NCBI GenBank assembly: GCA_963799365.1
Contig: CAWCWV010000015.1
Coordinates: 62,001-126,000 of the forward strand
Origin: Marinirhabdus sp963799365
Lineage (GTDB): Bacteria; Bacteroidota; Bacteroidia; Flavobacteriales; Flavobacteriaceae
Length of the DNA: 64,000 nt
Reading direction: 5' to 3'
Positions 53,549 through 62,883 of the stretch are shown here, in pieces (the first letter of the stretch is position 1; every line of letters starts with the position of its first letter). Under the pieces are notes generated by a model. That model did no database searches, had not been told where the DNA came from, and saw only the letters and a list, made by a program, of their open reading frames with translations. Both the position numbers and the translations under genes were made by a program.

Positions 53549-54310
53549 TTATAATCGTGAATCTAATTCTTCATTGATTTTAGCTTTAAGCCCATTTGCA
53601 GCAGTTATAATTCGCCTAAATACCTCTCTCCTGTACTTATTACTCGATTCTTGATTTGAATTTAAATAGTTATTTACAGATAAATAGGTGGCCGAATTTG
53701 GATTACCAATCCAAGTGGTGTCTATAGTTTTTAAATCGATTCTTGGCTTTTTTAACTGTGCTACCAGTAGTTTTGCCGGATATATGGCAGGGTCCAATTC
53801 ATACAATTCGCTTTGAGCGATATTCACACTTCTAATATATTCTATATGTGCTTGCACCAAACTATAGTATTTATTGATTGCCTTTTGTAAATGCTTATTC
53901 GTGATGGCATACATACTGCCCGAATTAACCAGTTCATTATAGGTGGTCTGATTGATATATAACTCATTCCAAAGTCCGTTTGTTAAACGGAATACCGAGT
54001 CGATATCTTTACGAGTCCTTGCCGTATAAAACAATGCTATGCCTGCTTCTGAATCCGTTTCTCTTTTTTCGAATAACGAATCTTGAAACTTTAAATTTAA
54101 AATATCGGCTTCGAGGTCGTTTTTCACATTGTATAATAAGGCAATTTCTTTTTGCAGACGATTGTTTTTTTCGTTCCAGTTGTTGATATTTAATGCAATC
54201 AAAATTCCAATCACCACAAGGATAATTTCGCCAATGGCGTAGAGAAGATACTTTGAGGTTCTGTTTTCTTTTATCATAGTTTTACGGATATGTCTAAAAA
54301 ATTTAATCAT
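53549..54310 (-). CDS. DUF6090 family membrane protein (D13)
   Basis: 253 residues. The anchor reads MIKFFRHIRKTMIKENRTSK, a SKY-type variant, and the helix ends LNINNWNEKNN. The central motif is YNELVNSGSMYAITNKHLQK. Later an Asn/Ser-rich NSATYLSVNNYLNSNQESS precedes the last helix. The start overlaps the D12 stop by 4 bp. Confidence 0.86.
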   Translation of the reverse strand: MIKFFRHIRKTMIKENRTSKYLLYAIGEIILVVIGILIALNINNWNEKNNRLQKEIALLYNVKNDLEADILNLKFQDSLFEKRETDSEAGIALFYTARTRKDIDSVFRLTNGLWNELYINQTTYNELVNSGSMYAITNKHLQKAINKYYSLVQAHIEYIRSVNIAQSELYELDPAIYPAKLLVAQLKKPRIDLKTIDTTWIGNPNSATYLSVNNYLNSNQESSNKYRREVFRRIITAANGLKAKINEELDSRL

Positions 54311-55065
54311 GGTTCGTTAATTTGTTCTTCTAAAAGCAGCAACATTGCTGTAGCTTCTCTTTTATATTCCCTTAAATTAACGAGATACCATAGCGTAAAA
54401 ATCTTGTAATGTGCACTTTTTACCCGGTTTTCCTCACTCTCAAAAATGTACTTGAGAAACTCTTTGCCATAATATGTTCTGCCTATATAAGCTGACCAAT
54501 CCACAAACCATTCATATTTTTGGTAGCTAATAAGATTCTCTTTGGCTATGTCCGCAAGGATGGTATTTGCTCGCGCTACAAATTCAGTATAATCGGTGTA
54601 AAATGTATCTATACGTAGGGATACCGAATCGGTTTCAAAATTTTGTTCGGTATTCATAGCTTTTAATAATTGATACCCCTTGTCTAGATTTTTAAATGTT
54701 TGAAAATCTGTAACATCACTTCTACAGTGTAAACATTCTTTATAATTGACACTAGTAATGGTATCATAATACCCTTTAGGTATGGCTCGATCTATAATAT
54801 CTTTTAACCGCTCACTCTTATCAAAATAAAATTCGATGACGGGGGAAAGTGCTAACGTATCAGATTTTAAATCTTTTTGTATTTGCGTATATACGGTACG
54901 GAGGTGTCTTTTATCCTTTCTAGCTTCATTCCAGTTGTTAATGGAAAGTGCGATCAAAATCCCAATGACAACGAGAATGATCTCACCAATGGCATACAAT
55001 AAGTATTTACTGAATTTACTTTCAGCAATTAATCGTTGTCGTATTTTTCGGAAGAGTTTAATCAT
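54307..55065 (-). CDS. DUF6090 family membrane protein (D12)
   Basis: 252 residues. SKY-type anchor (ESKFSKYLLYAIGEI, helix end LSINNWNEARK). It is one of the most divergent copies: no SSG motif (FKNLDKGYQLLKAMNTEQN instead), and it has two cysteines in KECLHCRS that could form a disulfide or bind metal outside the cytoplasm. It overlaps D11 by 8 bp. Confidence 0.85.
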   Translation of the reverse strand: MIKLFRKIRQRLIAESKFSKYLLYAIGEIILVVIGILIALSINNWNEARKDKRHLRTVYTQIQKDLKSDTLALSPVIEFYFDKSERLKDIIDRAIPKGYYDTITSVNYKECLHCRSDVTDFQTFKNLDKGYQLLKAMNTEQNFETDSVSLRIDTFYTDYTEFVARANTILADIAKENLISYQKYEWFVDWSAYIGRTYYGKEFLKYIFESEENRVKSAHYKIFTLWYLVNLREYKREATAMLLLLEEQINEP

Positions 55066-55825
55066 TATTTTTTTCTATTTCATTTGCTAATAGACTAATA
55101 ATCTTATCGAGTAATTTTTCTGTTTTTTTTTGAGCTGTGTAATAATTGTCTGCACTAATAGCTAGATTTTCAACTAAATTTTCAAAAAGAAGGGAATTTA
55201 ATAAATCTCTATTATCGACCGTAAATCCAGATGTTGGGAATGCCACGGTTCTATCTTTATCATCTACTTCATCGGCATTTAGCCAACTGCCATGCGCTAG
55301 AATATAGGAATTTAGGATATCCTCATTTTTATCAAGTGAATGAAACCGTTCTTCTAATATGTCAACTTCTGGCTTCCAAGATGATAACAGGTTTCGTAGC
55401 TCTGTATTCTTAAAAATACCAAGTTTTCCCGAGCTTAATAAGTCATCTAAAAAACCATTTTGCGGGTAGTAGGGTGTGCTATTGTATAACTCATTTAATA
55501 ATACATTAAACTCATTTTCTGTATCGGGTTTATTTTTGATTCCGGTATGATTTAAAATTTCAATTCCGGCGTTTACAATTAGTAGCGAATTACTTTTTAC
55601 ATCTTCCAAAATTTCTTTGTTTTTCATAAAATCACGCTGTATGTTATGCAGCGCATTTTGTTCTTCAATGGCTACTTTTCGATTTTCATTCCAGGTATTA
55701 ATTTGTAAGGCAATCAAAATCCCAATAACTACAAGGATAATTTCGCCAATGGCGTATTTGAAGTACTTTGTGGTTTTGCCTTGGTTGAGTAAGTTTTGAC
55801 GGATGTTTCTAAAGAATTTTAGCAT
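55058..55825 (-). CDS. DUF6090 family membrane protein (D11)
   Basis: 255 residues. TKY-type anchor (QGKTTKYFKYAIGEI, ending LQINTWNENRK). The central motif is LDDLLSSGKLGIFKNTELRN. Its ATG lies just inside the decayed DUF559 copy 3, which would have ended at 55819 in its original frame. Confidence 0.86.
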   Translation of the reverse strand: MLKFFRNIRQNLLNQGKTTKYFKYAIGEIILVVIGILIALQINTWNENRKVAIEEQNALHNIQRDFMKNKEILEDVKSNSLLIVNAGIEILNHTGIKNKPDTENEFNVLLNELYNSTPYYPQNGFLDDLLSSGKLGIFKNTELRNLLSSWKPEVDILEERFHSLDKNEDILNSYILAHGSWLNADEVDDKDRTVAFPTSGFTVDNRDLLNSLLFENLVENLAISADNYYTAQKKTEKLLDKIISLLANEIEKNND

Positions 55826-56255
55826 TGGTTAGTTTTTTTGCCTTTGCGCTCGCCCTCAATCCCTGAAGGGATGTCTGCGCGCAAATGTTCACTTATGATT
55901 TTAATAGATTCAGAAAATTTGTTCAAAACAATATGATTGGTAAATCTTATTTCTTTTATTCCTATACTAAAAAGGTAGGACGATCTTTCTTTATCTTTTT
56001 TACCTGTTCTTTTTTAAGATGGTAATTACCGTCAATTTCAATCGACAACTGAAGTTTGTGAAAATAAAAGTCCAAAACAAATCCGGCGATAGGATGTTGC
56101 CTTCTGAATTTAGAACCCATCGGTTTTGTTTTAAGATAATCCCAGAGTTTTATTTCAGGTTCGGTCATATTTTCCCTAAGCTTTGCAGCGTTTCTAAAAA
56201 CTTTCGGTGTTGCACCATCGTGCATTCCTGATATTTTAAGAGGATCTTTTTTCAT
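55819..56255 (-). pseudogene. DUF559 copy 3, frameshifted
   Basis: The first 80 codons match copies 1 and 2 (ATPKVFRNAAKLRENMTEPE, VLDFYF, IEIDGNYH). The frame then shifts in a homopolymer run (T run 55996-56001 on the plus strand, A run on the coding strand) and stops at 55962. Restoring one base reopens the frame to 55819 and recovers LFSIGIKEIRFTNHIVLNKF, the expected homologous end. It is therefore a recently broken gene, unless the shift is a sequencing error. The catalytic region lies before the shift. Confidence 0.85.
55843..55885. repeat. palindromic element at the 3' end of DUF559 copy 3
   Basis: Arms TTTGCGC / GCGCAAA around GCCCTCAATCCCTGAAGGGATG. The arms differ from those of copies 1 and 2 yet are perfectly complementary to each other. 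Confidence 0.8.
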
Positions 56256-56422
56256 TTTATAACTGTTTTAGAAAACCCACCCTTCAGGGTTGGGGTAAGG
56301 TTTTCGGCAATCAAAATCCCAATCACCACAAGGATGATTTCGCCAATGGCGTAGAGGATGTATTTTTTCGTTTTTCCTTCTTTGAGAAGGTTTTGGCGAA
56401 TGTTTCTAAAGAATTTTATCAT
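56252..56422 (-). pseudogene. DUF6090 5' fragment (56 codons) before DUF559 copy 3
   Basis: It starts MIKFFRNIRQNLLKEGKTKK, completes the helix YILYAIGEIILVVIGILIA, then continues ENLTPTLKGGFSKTVIK through an element with arms GAAAACC / GGTTTTC. The stop overlaps the DUF559 start (ATGA). The anchor resembles that of D10 just upstream (EGKTKKYILYAIGEI), so this fragment is probably a copy of the D10 5' end. Confidence 0.85.
56271..56305. repeat. palindromic element between DUF6090 fragment and DUF559 copy 3
   Basis: 35 bp, arms GAAAACC / GGTTTTC, core with CCCTTCAGGGTTGGGGT. Two changes relative to the other two units. Confidence 0.85.
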
Positions 56423-56470
56423 TGGTTAGCGGTTTGTGGTAATGAAGCACAATTTGTTTTTGTGCTTTCG

Positions 56471-57241
56471 TTAATTTTTATAATTAAGATTATTTTTTTC
56501 ATTTTTAAGCATTTCAATAACTTCTTTCATTCCATTACTTATTCTATTCATATAAATAATCCTATTAACTTTCATCTGTAAAGAATTATCTAAAGTGGCA
56601 AACGTAGAAGGGCGTGAAAGGATTTTCCATAATTCTTTGTCAGATACTCTATATTTTTGAGGTAACATTGCATTCGGTGTAGTAAAAATTTCAGTTGTTC
56701 CTATTTCTTTTCTTAGTTCCCATCCAGAACCATTATAATACATATCATTACTAATTTTACGGTGAATGGTTCCTCCAATATCGGCAGACATAATCTCAGC
56801 ATAAAGTACGAGTACACTCTTATTATTAATCATACTAAGCTTGCCTGATGATTTTGAATCCTCGTAGATTGGTAAATTAAGATCATAAGGAATACCATAT
56901 GTAATAAAATTTCCAAGTTTTTTTAGTGAATCCATTTGAATTGTTAATTCTTCAGATCCAATATGTTTTAAATACATTTGACCGTCTGCAATTAGTGTTT
57001 CACCAAGGCCAATTGCTTCTCTTATTATATCCTTCGATGATTGTAATTCTAAAATCAAATCTTCAATTAACCGTTCTTTAACGATCTCATTTTTCCTTGA
57101 TTCATTCCAATTGTTTAAGCTGAGCGCGATTAGAATCCCAATCACCACAAGGAAAATTTCACCAATGGCATAGAGGATGTATTTTTTCGTTTTTCCTTCT
57201 TTGAGAAGGTTTTGGCGAATGTTTCTAAAGAATTTTAGCAT
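56471..57241 (-). CDS. DUF6090 family membrane protein (D10)
   Basis: 256 residues. The anchor is a hybrid of the two types (EGKTKKYILYAIGEIF, helix end LSLNNWNESRK). The central motif is YEDSKSSGKLSMINNKSVL. The C-terminus holds a Met/Asn-rich segment (VNRIIYMNRISNGMKEV). It begins 18 bp after D9 and ends 48 bp before the fragment. Confidence 0.86.
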   Translation of the reverse strand: MLKFFRNIRQNLLKEGKTKKYILYAIGEIFLVVIGILIALSLNNWNESRKNEIVKERLIEDLILELQSSKDIIREAIGLGETLIADGQMYLKHIGSEELTIQMDSLKKLGNFITYGIPYDLNLPIYEDSKSSGKLSMINNKSVLVLYAEIMSADIGGTIHRKISNDMYYNGSGWELRKEIGTTEIFTTPNAMLPQKYRVSDKELWKILSRPSTFATLDNSLQMKVNRIIYMNRISNGMKEVIEMLKNEKNNLNYKN

Positions 57242-57259
57242 ATCGTAGTTGTACTTTCC

Positions 57260-58003
57260 TTATATTTTAATTTCGGTATCGAGGGTCTTTTGAAATCCCT
57301 TTATTTGCTTGATGAGTTCCTGATAATTTGATTTTAAAGCGCTTAAAATAGCTATGCGATATTTTACGGCATTGTATAGAAATTTACTTTGTTTTTGTTC
57401 GTTGGTGAGATTGATAATTTTAGAACGATCAGTAATCAGACTTTCAGGATAACTGAACTCTAGCGAATATTCGGTCATTAAAAATGGGGCTATGCTATTT
57501 CTGGAATACTCAATTAGTGACGTGTTTAATGCAAGAATTGAAGTATCGATGTAATTGTAATACGATAGCAGGGTGTCCTTTATTTGTTGATTTTCAATTA
57601 AATTGAATTTACCACTTGATTTTAAATCATCGAAAGTTGTTTTTTGTGGTACGTACGAAAAAGTGGATAACAGGGAACTGGTAAACGCTGTATTTTGTTG
57701 AATAACAATACGTTCATCCTGCAATTTATTTTTTATTGCTTCTAAATTAGTGAGCTCTTTTTCAATATTTTTAACCAAATTACTTAGACTTAAAGTATCC
57801 CTATTTAGATCTGTTTTGATTGCTTTCAGATAGATTTGTGCTTCATTTTTATTAAGCCTGTCTTGGTTCCAGTTGTTGATAGATAGCGCAATTAAAATCC
57901 CAATCACCACAAGGATGATTTCGCCAATGGCGTAAAGCACGTATTTACTGAATTTGCTTTCAGCCACTAAGCGTTTTCGGATATTTCTAAAGAGTTTAAT
58001 CAT
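57260..58003 (-). CDS. DUF6090 family membrane protein (D9)
   Basis: 247 residues. SKY-type anchor (ESKFSKYVLYAIGEI; helix about 22-44). The clearest central motif of the set, FDDLKSSGKFNLIENQQIKD, is at about 133-150, followed by an LLSYYNYI helix. A long coiled-coil-like segment (about 58-105) lies between. It is 1 bp from the D8 stop. Confidence 0.87.
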   Translation of the reverse strand: MIKLFRNIRKRLVAESKFSKYVLYAIGEIILVVIGILIALSINNWNQDRLNKNEAQIYLKAIKTDLNRDTLSLSNLVKNIEKELTNLEAIKNKLQDERIVIQQNTAFTSSLLSTFSYVPQKTTFDDLKSSGKFNLIENQQIKDTLLSYYNYIDTSILALNTSLIEYSRNSIAPFLMTEYSLEFSYPESLITDRSKIINLTNEQKQSKFLYNAVKYRIAILSALKSNYQELIKQIKGFQKTLDTEIKI

Positions 58004-58004
58004 T

Positions 58005-58787
58005 TTATTGTTTTTTGTTCAATTCATCATCTATAATTTTAATAGTAGCGTCTATAAAATCTCGTATGTTAAGATCGTTTATAAAAACATAATCATGGTT
58101 GTGCTTATGATGCCAAACTTGGTTCTCAAACTCCAATAAGTCCCCATTAGATAAATTGTATTCAAATGGTGATTTTTTGGTATAGGTCTTTAAATAGTTC
58201 TTCTTATCAAAGGGTAGTTTTTTTGTAAGTTCCCCATTAGCCAGAGGAAATCTTTTCATTAAAAAAGGCATCAAGTTTATTGTGTAATGTTCTGATCGAA
58301 AAAGAATATCCTCTTCAGAATCTCTTAAGAGTGTAAGCCAGTTGCCTAATTGTGTGCGCAATGTGTCATTTTTAATAATGCTCAACTTTCCTGAACTAAC
58401 GATTTCACCAGAAATACCAGTACGTGCATCAAAAGATTGAAATGTACCGAGTATAACGAGAAAATTATCAACTTTCTCAGTTTCCTTTTCTATTGTACCA
58501 GATCGTATCATTTGGGTTAGGCCAACGCAAGCTTGAGTTACTTTTTCATTCACTTTAATTCCCTCTTCAAGAATGCCCAAGTTATATTGAAACTCATCTG
58601 ATAGGCCAATAAGCAGCTCTATTTCTTTATTGTTTTCAATACGTTGTTGATTCCAATTATTAATCTGAAGTGCAATCAAAATCCCAATAACCACAAGGAA
58701 AATCTCACCAATGGCGTAAAGCACGTATTTACTGAATTTGCTTTCAGCCACTAAGCGTTTTCGGATGGTTCTAAAAAATTTAATCAT
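58005..58787 (-). CDS. DUF6090 family membrane protein (D8)
   Basis: 260 residues. SKY-type anchor (ESKFSKYVLYAIGEIF), almost the same at DNA level as that of D9. The body belongs near the PTFDP subgroup: SFDARTGISGEIVSSGKLSII and LMPFLMKRFP. It contains an unusual HHKHNHD cluster near residue 230 that could bind metal. It overlaps D7 by 8 bp. Confidence 0.86.
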   Translation of the reverse strand: MIKFFRTIRKRLVAESKFSKYVLYAIGEIFLVVIGILIALQINNWNQQRIENNKEIELLIGLSDEFQYNLGILEEGIKVNEKVTQACVGLTQMIRSGTIEKETEKVDNFLVILGTFQSFDARTGISGEIVSSGKLSIIKNDTLRTQLGNWLTLLRDSEEDILFRSEHYTINLMPFLMKRFPLANGELTKKLPFDKKNYLKTYTKKSPFEYNLSNGDLLEFENQVWHHKHNHDYVFINDLNIRDFIDATIKIIDDELNKKQ

Positions 58788-59574
58788 GCTGCAATTCTTT
58801 ATCTATGAGTTCAATAATAGAGACGATATCGTTACGAAGGGCTTCACTCTGAATCTTTGCAAACAGGGAACTGGAAATAACTGCCGATAATTGATCTGCG
58901 AGTTTAGGATTGGCAAGAAATGCCTTTACATCAAAAGGATGTTTCGATTGGCCAAAATCTTTGGTCGTGGTTTTCGTTTTATCTAGTAAAAGTGTTTGTA
59001 CCACATCAAGTTTATTCCATTTTGCAGCATTCAAATCCCTAACAGGATAATTCTCAAATAAAAAGGGCATGTAGGTATTTCGTAATATGAAAATCCATGC
59101 CACCTCTTCTTCGGTAACCTGTACAAGATCACTGGGCCATTTTGAAAGTTTGCTTCTTAATTCCAAATTTTGGATAAGGTATAATCTTCCTCCACTTATA
59201 AGATCATTTGTGATAGGGTCGAAGGTTGGTGATACCGAGGAACGGGCCAAATATATGGCCACGGAATCCAGGTTGATAAGATTGGGATTGTCGTGGTAGT
59301 TTAACAGGGTCGTTCCTGAGTGGATCATTGCGGTGCGCATCGATATTTTTTCATCCAGTTGTACTAGGTTTGCTTTAAACTCCTCCTTAAGCTGCTTTAA
59401 TGTATTTAATTCCTGAGTCCTTAGCTCATTCTTTTCTTTCCAACTATTTAAAGAAAGGGCAATTAAAATCCCTACAACCACAAGTACAATTTCACCAATG
59501 GCATATTTGAGATATTTGGTTGTTTTTCCTGTTTCCATCAGGTTATATCTTATTTTTCTAAAGAATTTTAGCAT
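58780..59574 (-). CDS. DUF6090 family membrane protein (D7, PTFDP subgroup with TKY anchor)
   Basis: 264 residues. TKY-type anchor (TGKTTKYLKYAIGEIV) although the body is of the PTFDP subgroup, whose other members carry SKY anchors: ANLVQLDEKISMRTA, PTFDPITNDLISGGRLYLI, MPFLFENYPVRD. It is the closest relative of the partial D1. The mixed anchor/body combination suggests exchange of 5' ends. Confidence 0.86.
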   Translation of the reverse strand: MLKFFRKIRYNLMETGKTTKYLKYAIGEIVLVVVGILIALSLNSWKEKNELRTQELNTLKQLKEEFKANLVQLDEKISMRTAMIHSGTTLLNYHDNPNLINLDSVAIYLARSSVSPTFDPITNDLISGGRLYLIQNLELRSKLSKWPSDLVQVTEEEVAWIFILRNTYMPFLFENYPVRDLNAAKWNKLDVVQTLLLDKTKTTTKDFGQSKHPFDVKAFLANPKLADQLSAVISSSLFAKIQSEALRNDIVSIIELIDKELQHD

Positions 59575-59604
59575 TGATTTTTAGGTTGGTTGGTATACAT
59601 TTTT

Positions 59605-60363
59605 TTATTCCTTTAATTGCGAATCAATTTCTGCAATGATGTCCTTTGCTCTTTGTTTTATTTCCAGAATGGCTTCTTTTAATCGCATTTTACGGTACAC
59701 ATTATTTTTCATAGCGTTTCGCATATTGGGCGTCTGTAACTGTTCTAGAAACACAGCTTTTCTTGTGATTTCTGGTTGTGCAAATTGAATCTCATTTTCT
59801 TTATAAAAGGTGTCCGCATAGATATCGAATTCAAAACCCATAGCAGACCAAAGTTTGCCATCATCAATGGTATCGTCGTAATCCCAACCTATAAGCTGAT
59901 TAAAATCATTTGAGTTTATGGTGTAATAGGTGTTGATGTCATCAAAGAGTTCATTAAATTCAAAAAAGTCCGTGATGCCTGCGTTAAGGACCTTTTGGTA
60001 ACTTTGATCTTTAATTTTATAATTGAAAACAGTGTAAGGTAGTTTTTTATATAAAGCATTTGCCGATAAAGTGTCGATAAATGTACCATTCAATAAAGAC
60101 CTCGCATTCTCAATAAAAAAAGGAATTCTCTCCAATCGATTCGAAAATTCTGTAGTGTCTGCAACTAAATCATAGCGTATACTATTTAATACATTTTTAA
60201 CGATAGCTTTCTCTTTTCGTTCTTCATTCCAGGTATTGATACTTAAGGCAATCAAAATCCCAATAACCACAAGGAAAATCTCACCAATGGCGTAAAGCAG
60301 ATACTTTGAAAACTTGTTTTCAGTGAGCATTCGTTTTCGGATATGTCTAAAAAATTTAATCAT
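59605..60363 (-). CDS. DUF6090 family membrane protein (D6)
   Basis: 252 residues. SKY-type anchor (ENKFSKYLLYAIGEIF, end LSINTWNEERK). The body is of the D19 subgroup (IKDQSYQKVLNAGITDFFEF, TIDDGKLWSAMGFEFDIYAD). Aromatic-rich centre. Gaps are 6 bp upstream and 30 bp downstream. Confidence 0.86.
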   Translation of the reverse strand: MIKFFRHIRKRMLTENKFSKYLLYAIGEIFLVVIGILIALSINTWNEERKEKAIVKNVLNSIRYDLVADTTEFSNRLERIPFFIENARSLLNGTFIDTLSANALYKKLPYTVFNYKIKDQSYQKVLNAGITDFFEFNELFDDINTYYTINSNDFNQLIGWDYDDTIDDGKLWSAMGFEFDIYADTFYKENEIQFAQPEITRKAVFLEQLQTPNMRNAMKNNVYRKMRLKEAILEIKQRAKDIIAEIDSQLKE

Positions 60364-60369
60364 GATGCA

Positions 60370-61086
60370 TTATTTTGTTAACTGATCTAAAACATACACC
60401 GTCTTTTTTTCGGCCTGCTTTCTTCTTAATTCGCGATAGTCCTGCAAACTAATTTTCATATTGAGCAATGCAATAAATTGCTTTTTTGAGTAGCCACCCG
60501 TTTCAATATCACCTAATGTAAGCGGCGGGTCTGACAATGAGAATCCTTCAAAATAAAAACCACAGTTCACAAAAAATTCAGTGATGGATGAATTCCAAAA
60601 CTCGTCCAAGTAATACTCGCTCTTTTTTATGCGACTGTATGCATATTGTAGATCCCTCAAATCCTCCACGAGATTTTTTCTCGTAACCATGACATCCGAA
60701 TTTGATGCAATAATACCGTCAAGGACAGGAGCATCGATAATTCCTGTAGTATAATTAAAACTTTCGCTCATTTCTTCTGTGGAAAACTCACGGGTTCCTT
60801 GTTTTAATTTTATAATCAATTCTCGAGCAGCATTCGTAAATGAGTCGTTTACCCGCTGGGAGATTTTTAATAATTCAAGATTTTCCCGGCTCTCTTTTTC
60901 AAATGATATTAATATGTCCTTTTCGTTCTGAATCTTAATCCTTTCCTGGTTCCATGTATTAATCTGCAGAGCAATCAAAATCCCAATCACCACAAGGAAA
61001 ATCTCACCAATGGCATATTTGAAATACTTGGTGGTTTTTCCTTCATTTAAAAGGGTCTGGCGGATATTTCTAAAAAATTTTATCAT
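60370..61086 (-). CDS. DUF6090 family membrane protein (D5)
   Basis: 238 residues, the shortest intact copy. TKY-type anchor (EGKTTKYFKYAIGEIF). In place of the SSG motif it has LDGIIASNSDVMVTRKNLVE. The end is unusually rich in Lys/Arg/Gln. It begins 3 bp after the small coiled-coil gene, so that gene and D5 are probably translated together. Confidence 0.85.
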   Translation of the reverse strand: MIKFFRNIRQTLLNEGKTTKYFKYAIGEIFLVVIGILIALQINTWNQERIKIQNEKDILISFEKESRENLELLKISQRVNDSFTNAARELIIKLKQGTREFSTEEMSESFNYTTGIIDAPVLDGIIASNSDVMVTRKNLVEDLRDLQYAYSRIKKSEYYLDEFWNSSITEFFVNCGFYFEGFSLSDPPLTLGDIETGGYSKKQFIALLNMKISLQDYRELRRKQAEKKTVYVLDQLTK

Positions 61087-61089
61087 GAT

Positions 61090-61281
61090 CTAACCCATTT
61101 TCCCATCACCGTCAATATCTATCTGAACGTGTGCTTCCAGAGCTTCCAATGTTTTTCGGAGGAGTGCTTTTGTTTGGGCAATTTCAGCCTCGAGTTGTGC
61201 TACTCGCTCTTCCAAACTGTCTGCCTGTGTTTGCTGCTTTTTTAATTCGTCTTCCTGCAATAAATCCCAGAATATTCCCAT
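61090..61281 (-). CDS. 63-residue coiled-coil protein with EF-hand-like end
   Basis: A short hydrophobic start (MGIFWDLLQ) is followed by a coiled coil (about 12-50, LEERVAQLEAEIAQTKALLR) and the calcium-loop-like tail DIDGDGKMG. It has no signal peptide or anchor. It is embedded between D4 and D5 on the same strand. Whether the DxDGDG loop binds calcium is unknown; on its own it is only half of an EF-hand pair. Confidence 0.75.
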   Translation of the reverse strand: MGIFWDLLQEDELKKQQTQADSLEERVAQLEAEIAQTKALLRKTLEALEAHVQIDIDGDGKMG

Positions 61282-61352
61282 GGTTAATTTTTTAATTGGT
61301 TTAGTATATTTTGATTTTTTCTATTTCAATATCATTTAATCCTCTAAATAGC

Positions 61353-62111
61353 CTAGATACAAAATGGCTCAATTTTTTGAATTAATACGTGCGCGTTTTC
61401 TTCTATAATTTCAATTAATTGTTTCTCACGCTCACAAATTATAATGGCTAGATTCATCTGGTTTTTGAATTCAATAAAAATGGGGTGATTAACATCTTTC
61501 TGCCATTCCACACTTTTTAATAATCCCTGTAGCTCTTTGCTATAGGCGTTTTTATAAAAAGGGACTTCCTGAATTCCAAAGTCTGTATTGCTACTATATC
61601 CTGATACGCTTGTTAAAAGGTCAATATTTACCTCAATTATTTGCATTGCGTGATCTACTTCAGCGTAATAATTAAGTATTGAATTCTTCAGCTCCTGGTT
61701 TTTCAGGTTTTCAAGTTTTCCGGAGGACGTTACGTCAACAATGGCAGCTTTCGAAGGGATAAAGCGATAGGATCTTACCGCAGCCAGGTAATCGTTTAGC
61801 AGCACCGATTTATCATCTTGAATTTTTAAAAGATTAATTAAGAACCTATCTAAAACTACTATTCTTTCTTCTAGGGATATTTTTGATCTTTCAAGATTTA
61901 AAAGATCACTAGAAAGATCTTCACTTATTTTACAATAGTAGGAACGTTCTTGTTGTTTCAGCTTTCTGTTTTCGTTCCAATTACTAATCTGTAACGCTAT
62001 CAAAATCCCAATCACCACAAGGAAAATCTCACCAATGGCATATTTGAAATACTTGGTGGTTTTTCCTTCTGCAAGCAGGTTTTTACGGATGTTTCGAAAG
62101 AATTTTAGCAT
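61353..62111 (-). CDS. DUF6090 family membrane protein (D4)
   Basis: 252 residues. TKY-type anchor (EGKTTKYFKYAIGEIF, end LQISNWNENRK). Central motif VDVTSSGKLENLKNQELKN followed by an LNYYAEVDH helix. It starts 13 bp after D3 and is followed by a 71-bp gap, the widest between neighbours in this end of the run. Confidence 0.86.
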   Translation of the reverse strand: MLKFFRNIRKNLLAEGKTTKYFKYAIGEIFLVVIGILIALQISNWNENRKLKQQERSYYCKISEDLSSDLLNLERSKISLEERIVVLDRFLINLLKIQDDKSVLLNDYLAAVRSYRFIPSKAAIVDVTSSGKLENLKNQELKNSILNYYAEVDHAMQIIEVNIDLLTSVSGYSSNTDFGIQEVPFYKNAYSKELQGLLKSVEWQKDVNHPIFIEFKNQMNLAIIICEREKQLIEIIEENAHVLIQKIEPFCI

Positions 62112-62124
62112 TTATGTAAATTTC

Positions 62125-62883
62125 TTATGTCTTGTCCAATTCAGATTTTATAAGACGTATTAACTCGCTAATTTCATTATCTAAATTTTCCCTACGATCA
62201 ATGACATCTTGTGTAAAAGTTAATTTCATGCCTAAAAGATTCCGGACGCGCTTTACTTTTAACACGTCTCGATAATCATTTTTAGATTCGTTTTGAATTG
62301 GTAATTCAGGGACATTCGATTTAACCAAGGGAATGAAATTAATGTCATTTTCTAAAATATTATCAATACGAATTTGGTGTACGCTTAGTCGATCTGTAAG
62401 AATATCATCTAGTTTGTTTAGTTGAAACTCTAAGTCGGTAAATTTCTGATTGATGTTATTGCTTTTTATTAAGCTTAATTTATTGGTGTTTTTTAAATTA
62501 CTGTAAATATTAAAAGTAGGCTTGTTGGTTTGTAAATCCCAAACTGCAATTTTAAAAATGGAATCTGTAATGATTAAGTTATTCTTATCGGCATTGCTAT
62601 AATGAATCCCGAGAATTTGAATAAGTAATGTTTTTAGATCTTTTTCTTCAGTAATTAAGTCTGCTGATTGTTGATTTGCAAAAATTAAATTTTCATACAG
62701 ACTTGTAAGAATTTCTTTTTCTTCGATAGCTTGTTTTCTATTTTCATTCCAAGTGTTTATCTGTAAAGCAATGATAATTCCAATCACCACCAGGATGATT
62801 TCACCCATAGCATAGAGGAGGTATTTTGAGAACTTGTTTTCTTTAATCATGTTTTGGCGTATTGTGCGGAAGAATTTTATCAT
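62125..62883 (-). CDS. DUF6090 family membrane protein (D3)
   Basis: 252 residues. The anchor is SKY-type with MGEIILVVIGIIIA in the helix. The body pairs with D15: YSNLKNTNKLSLIKSNNIN, LSVHQIRIDNI, INFIPLVKSN. The two lie 12 kb apart, so subgroup members are not simply adjacent duplicates. The start overlaps D2 by 4 bp. Confidence 0.86.
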   Translation of the reverse strand: MIKFFRTIRQNMIKENKFSKYLLYAMGEIILVVIGIIIALQINTWNENRKQAIEEKEILTSLYENLIFANQQSADLITEEKDLKTLLIQILGIHYSNADKNNLIITDSIFKIAVWDLQTNKPTFNIYSNLKNTNKLSLIKSNNINQKFTDLEFQLNKLDDILTDRLSVHQIRIDNILENDINFIPLVKSNVPELPIQNESKNDYRDVLKVKRVRNLLGMKLTFTQDVIDRRENLDNEISELIRLIKSELDKT

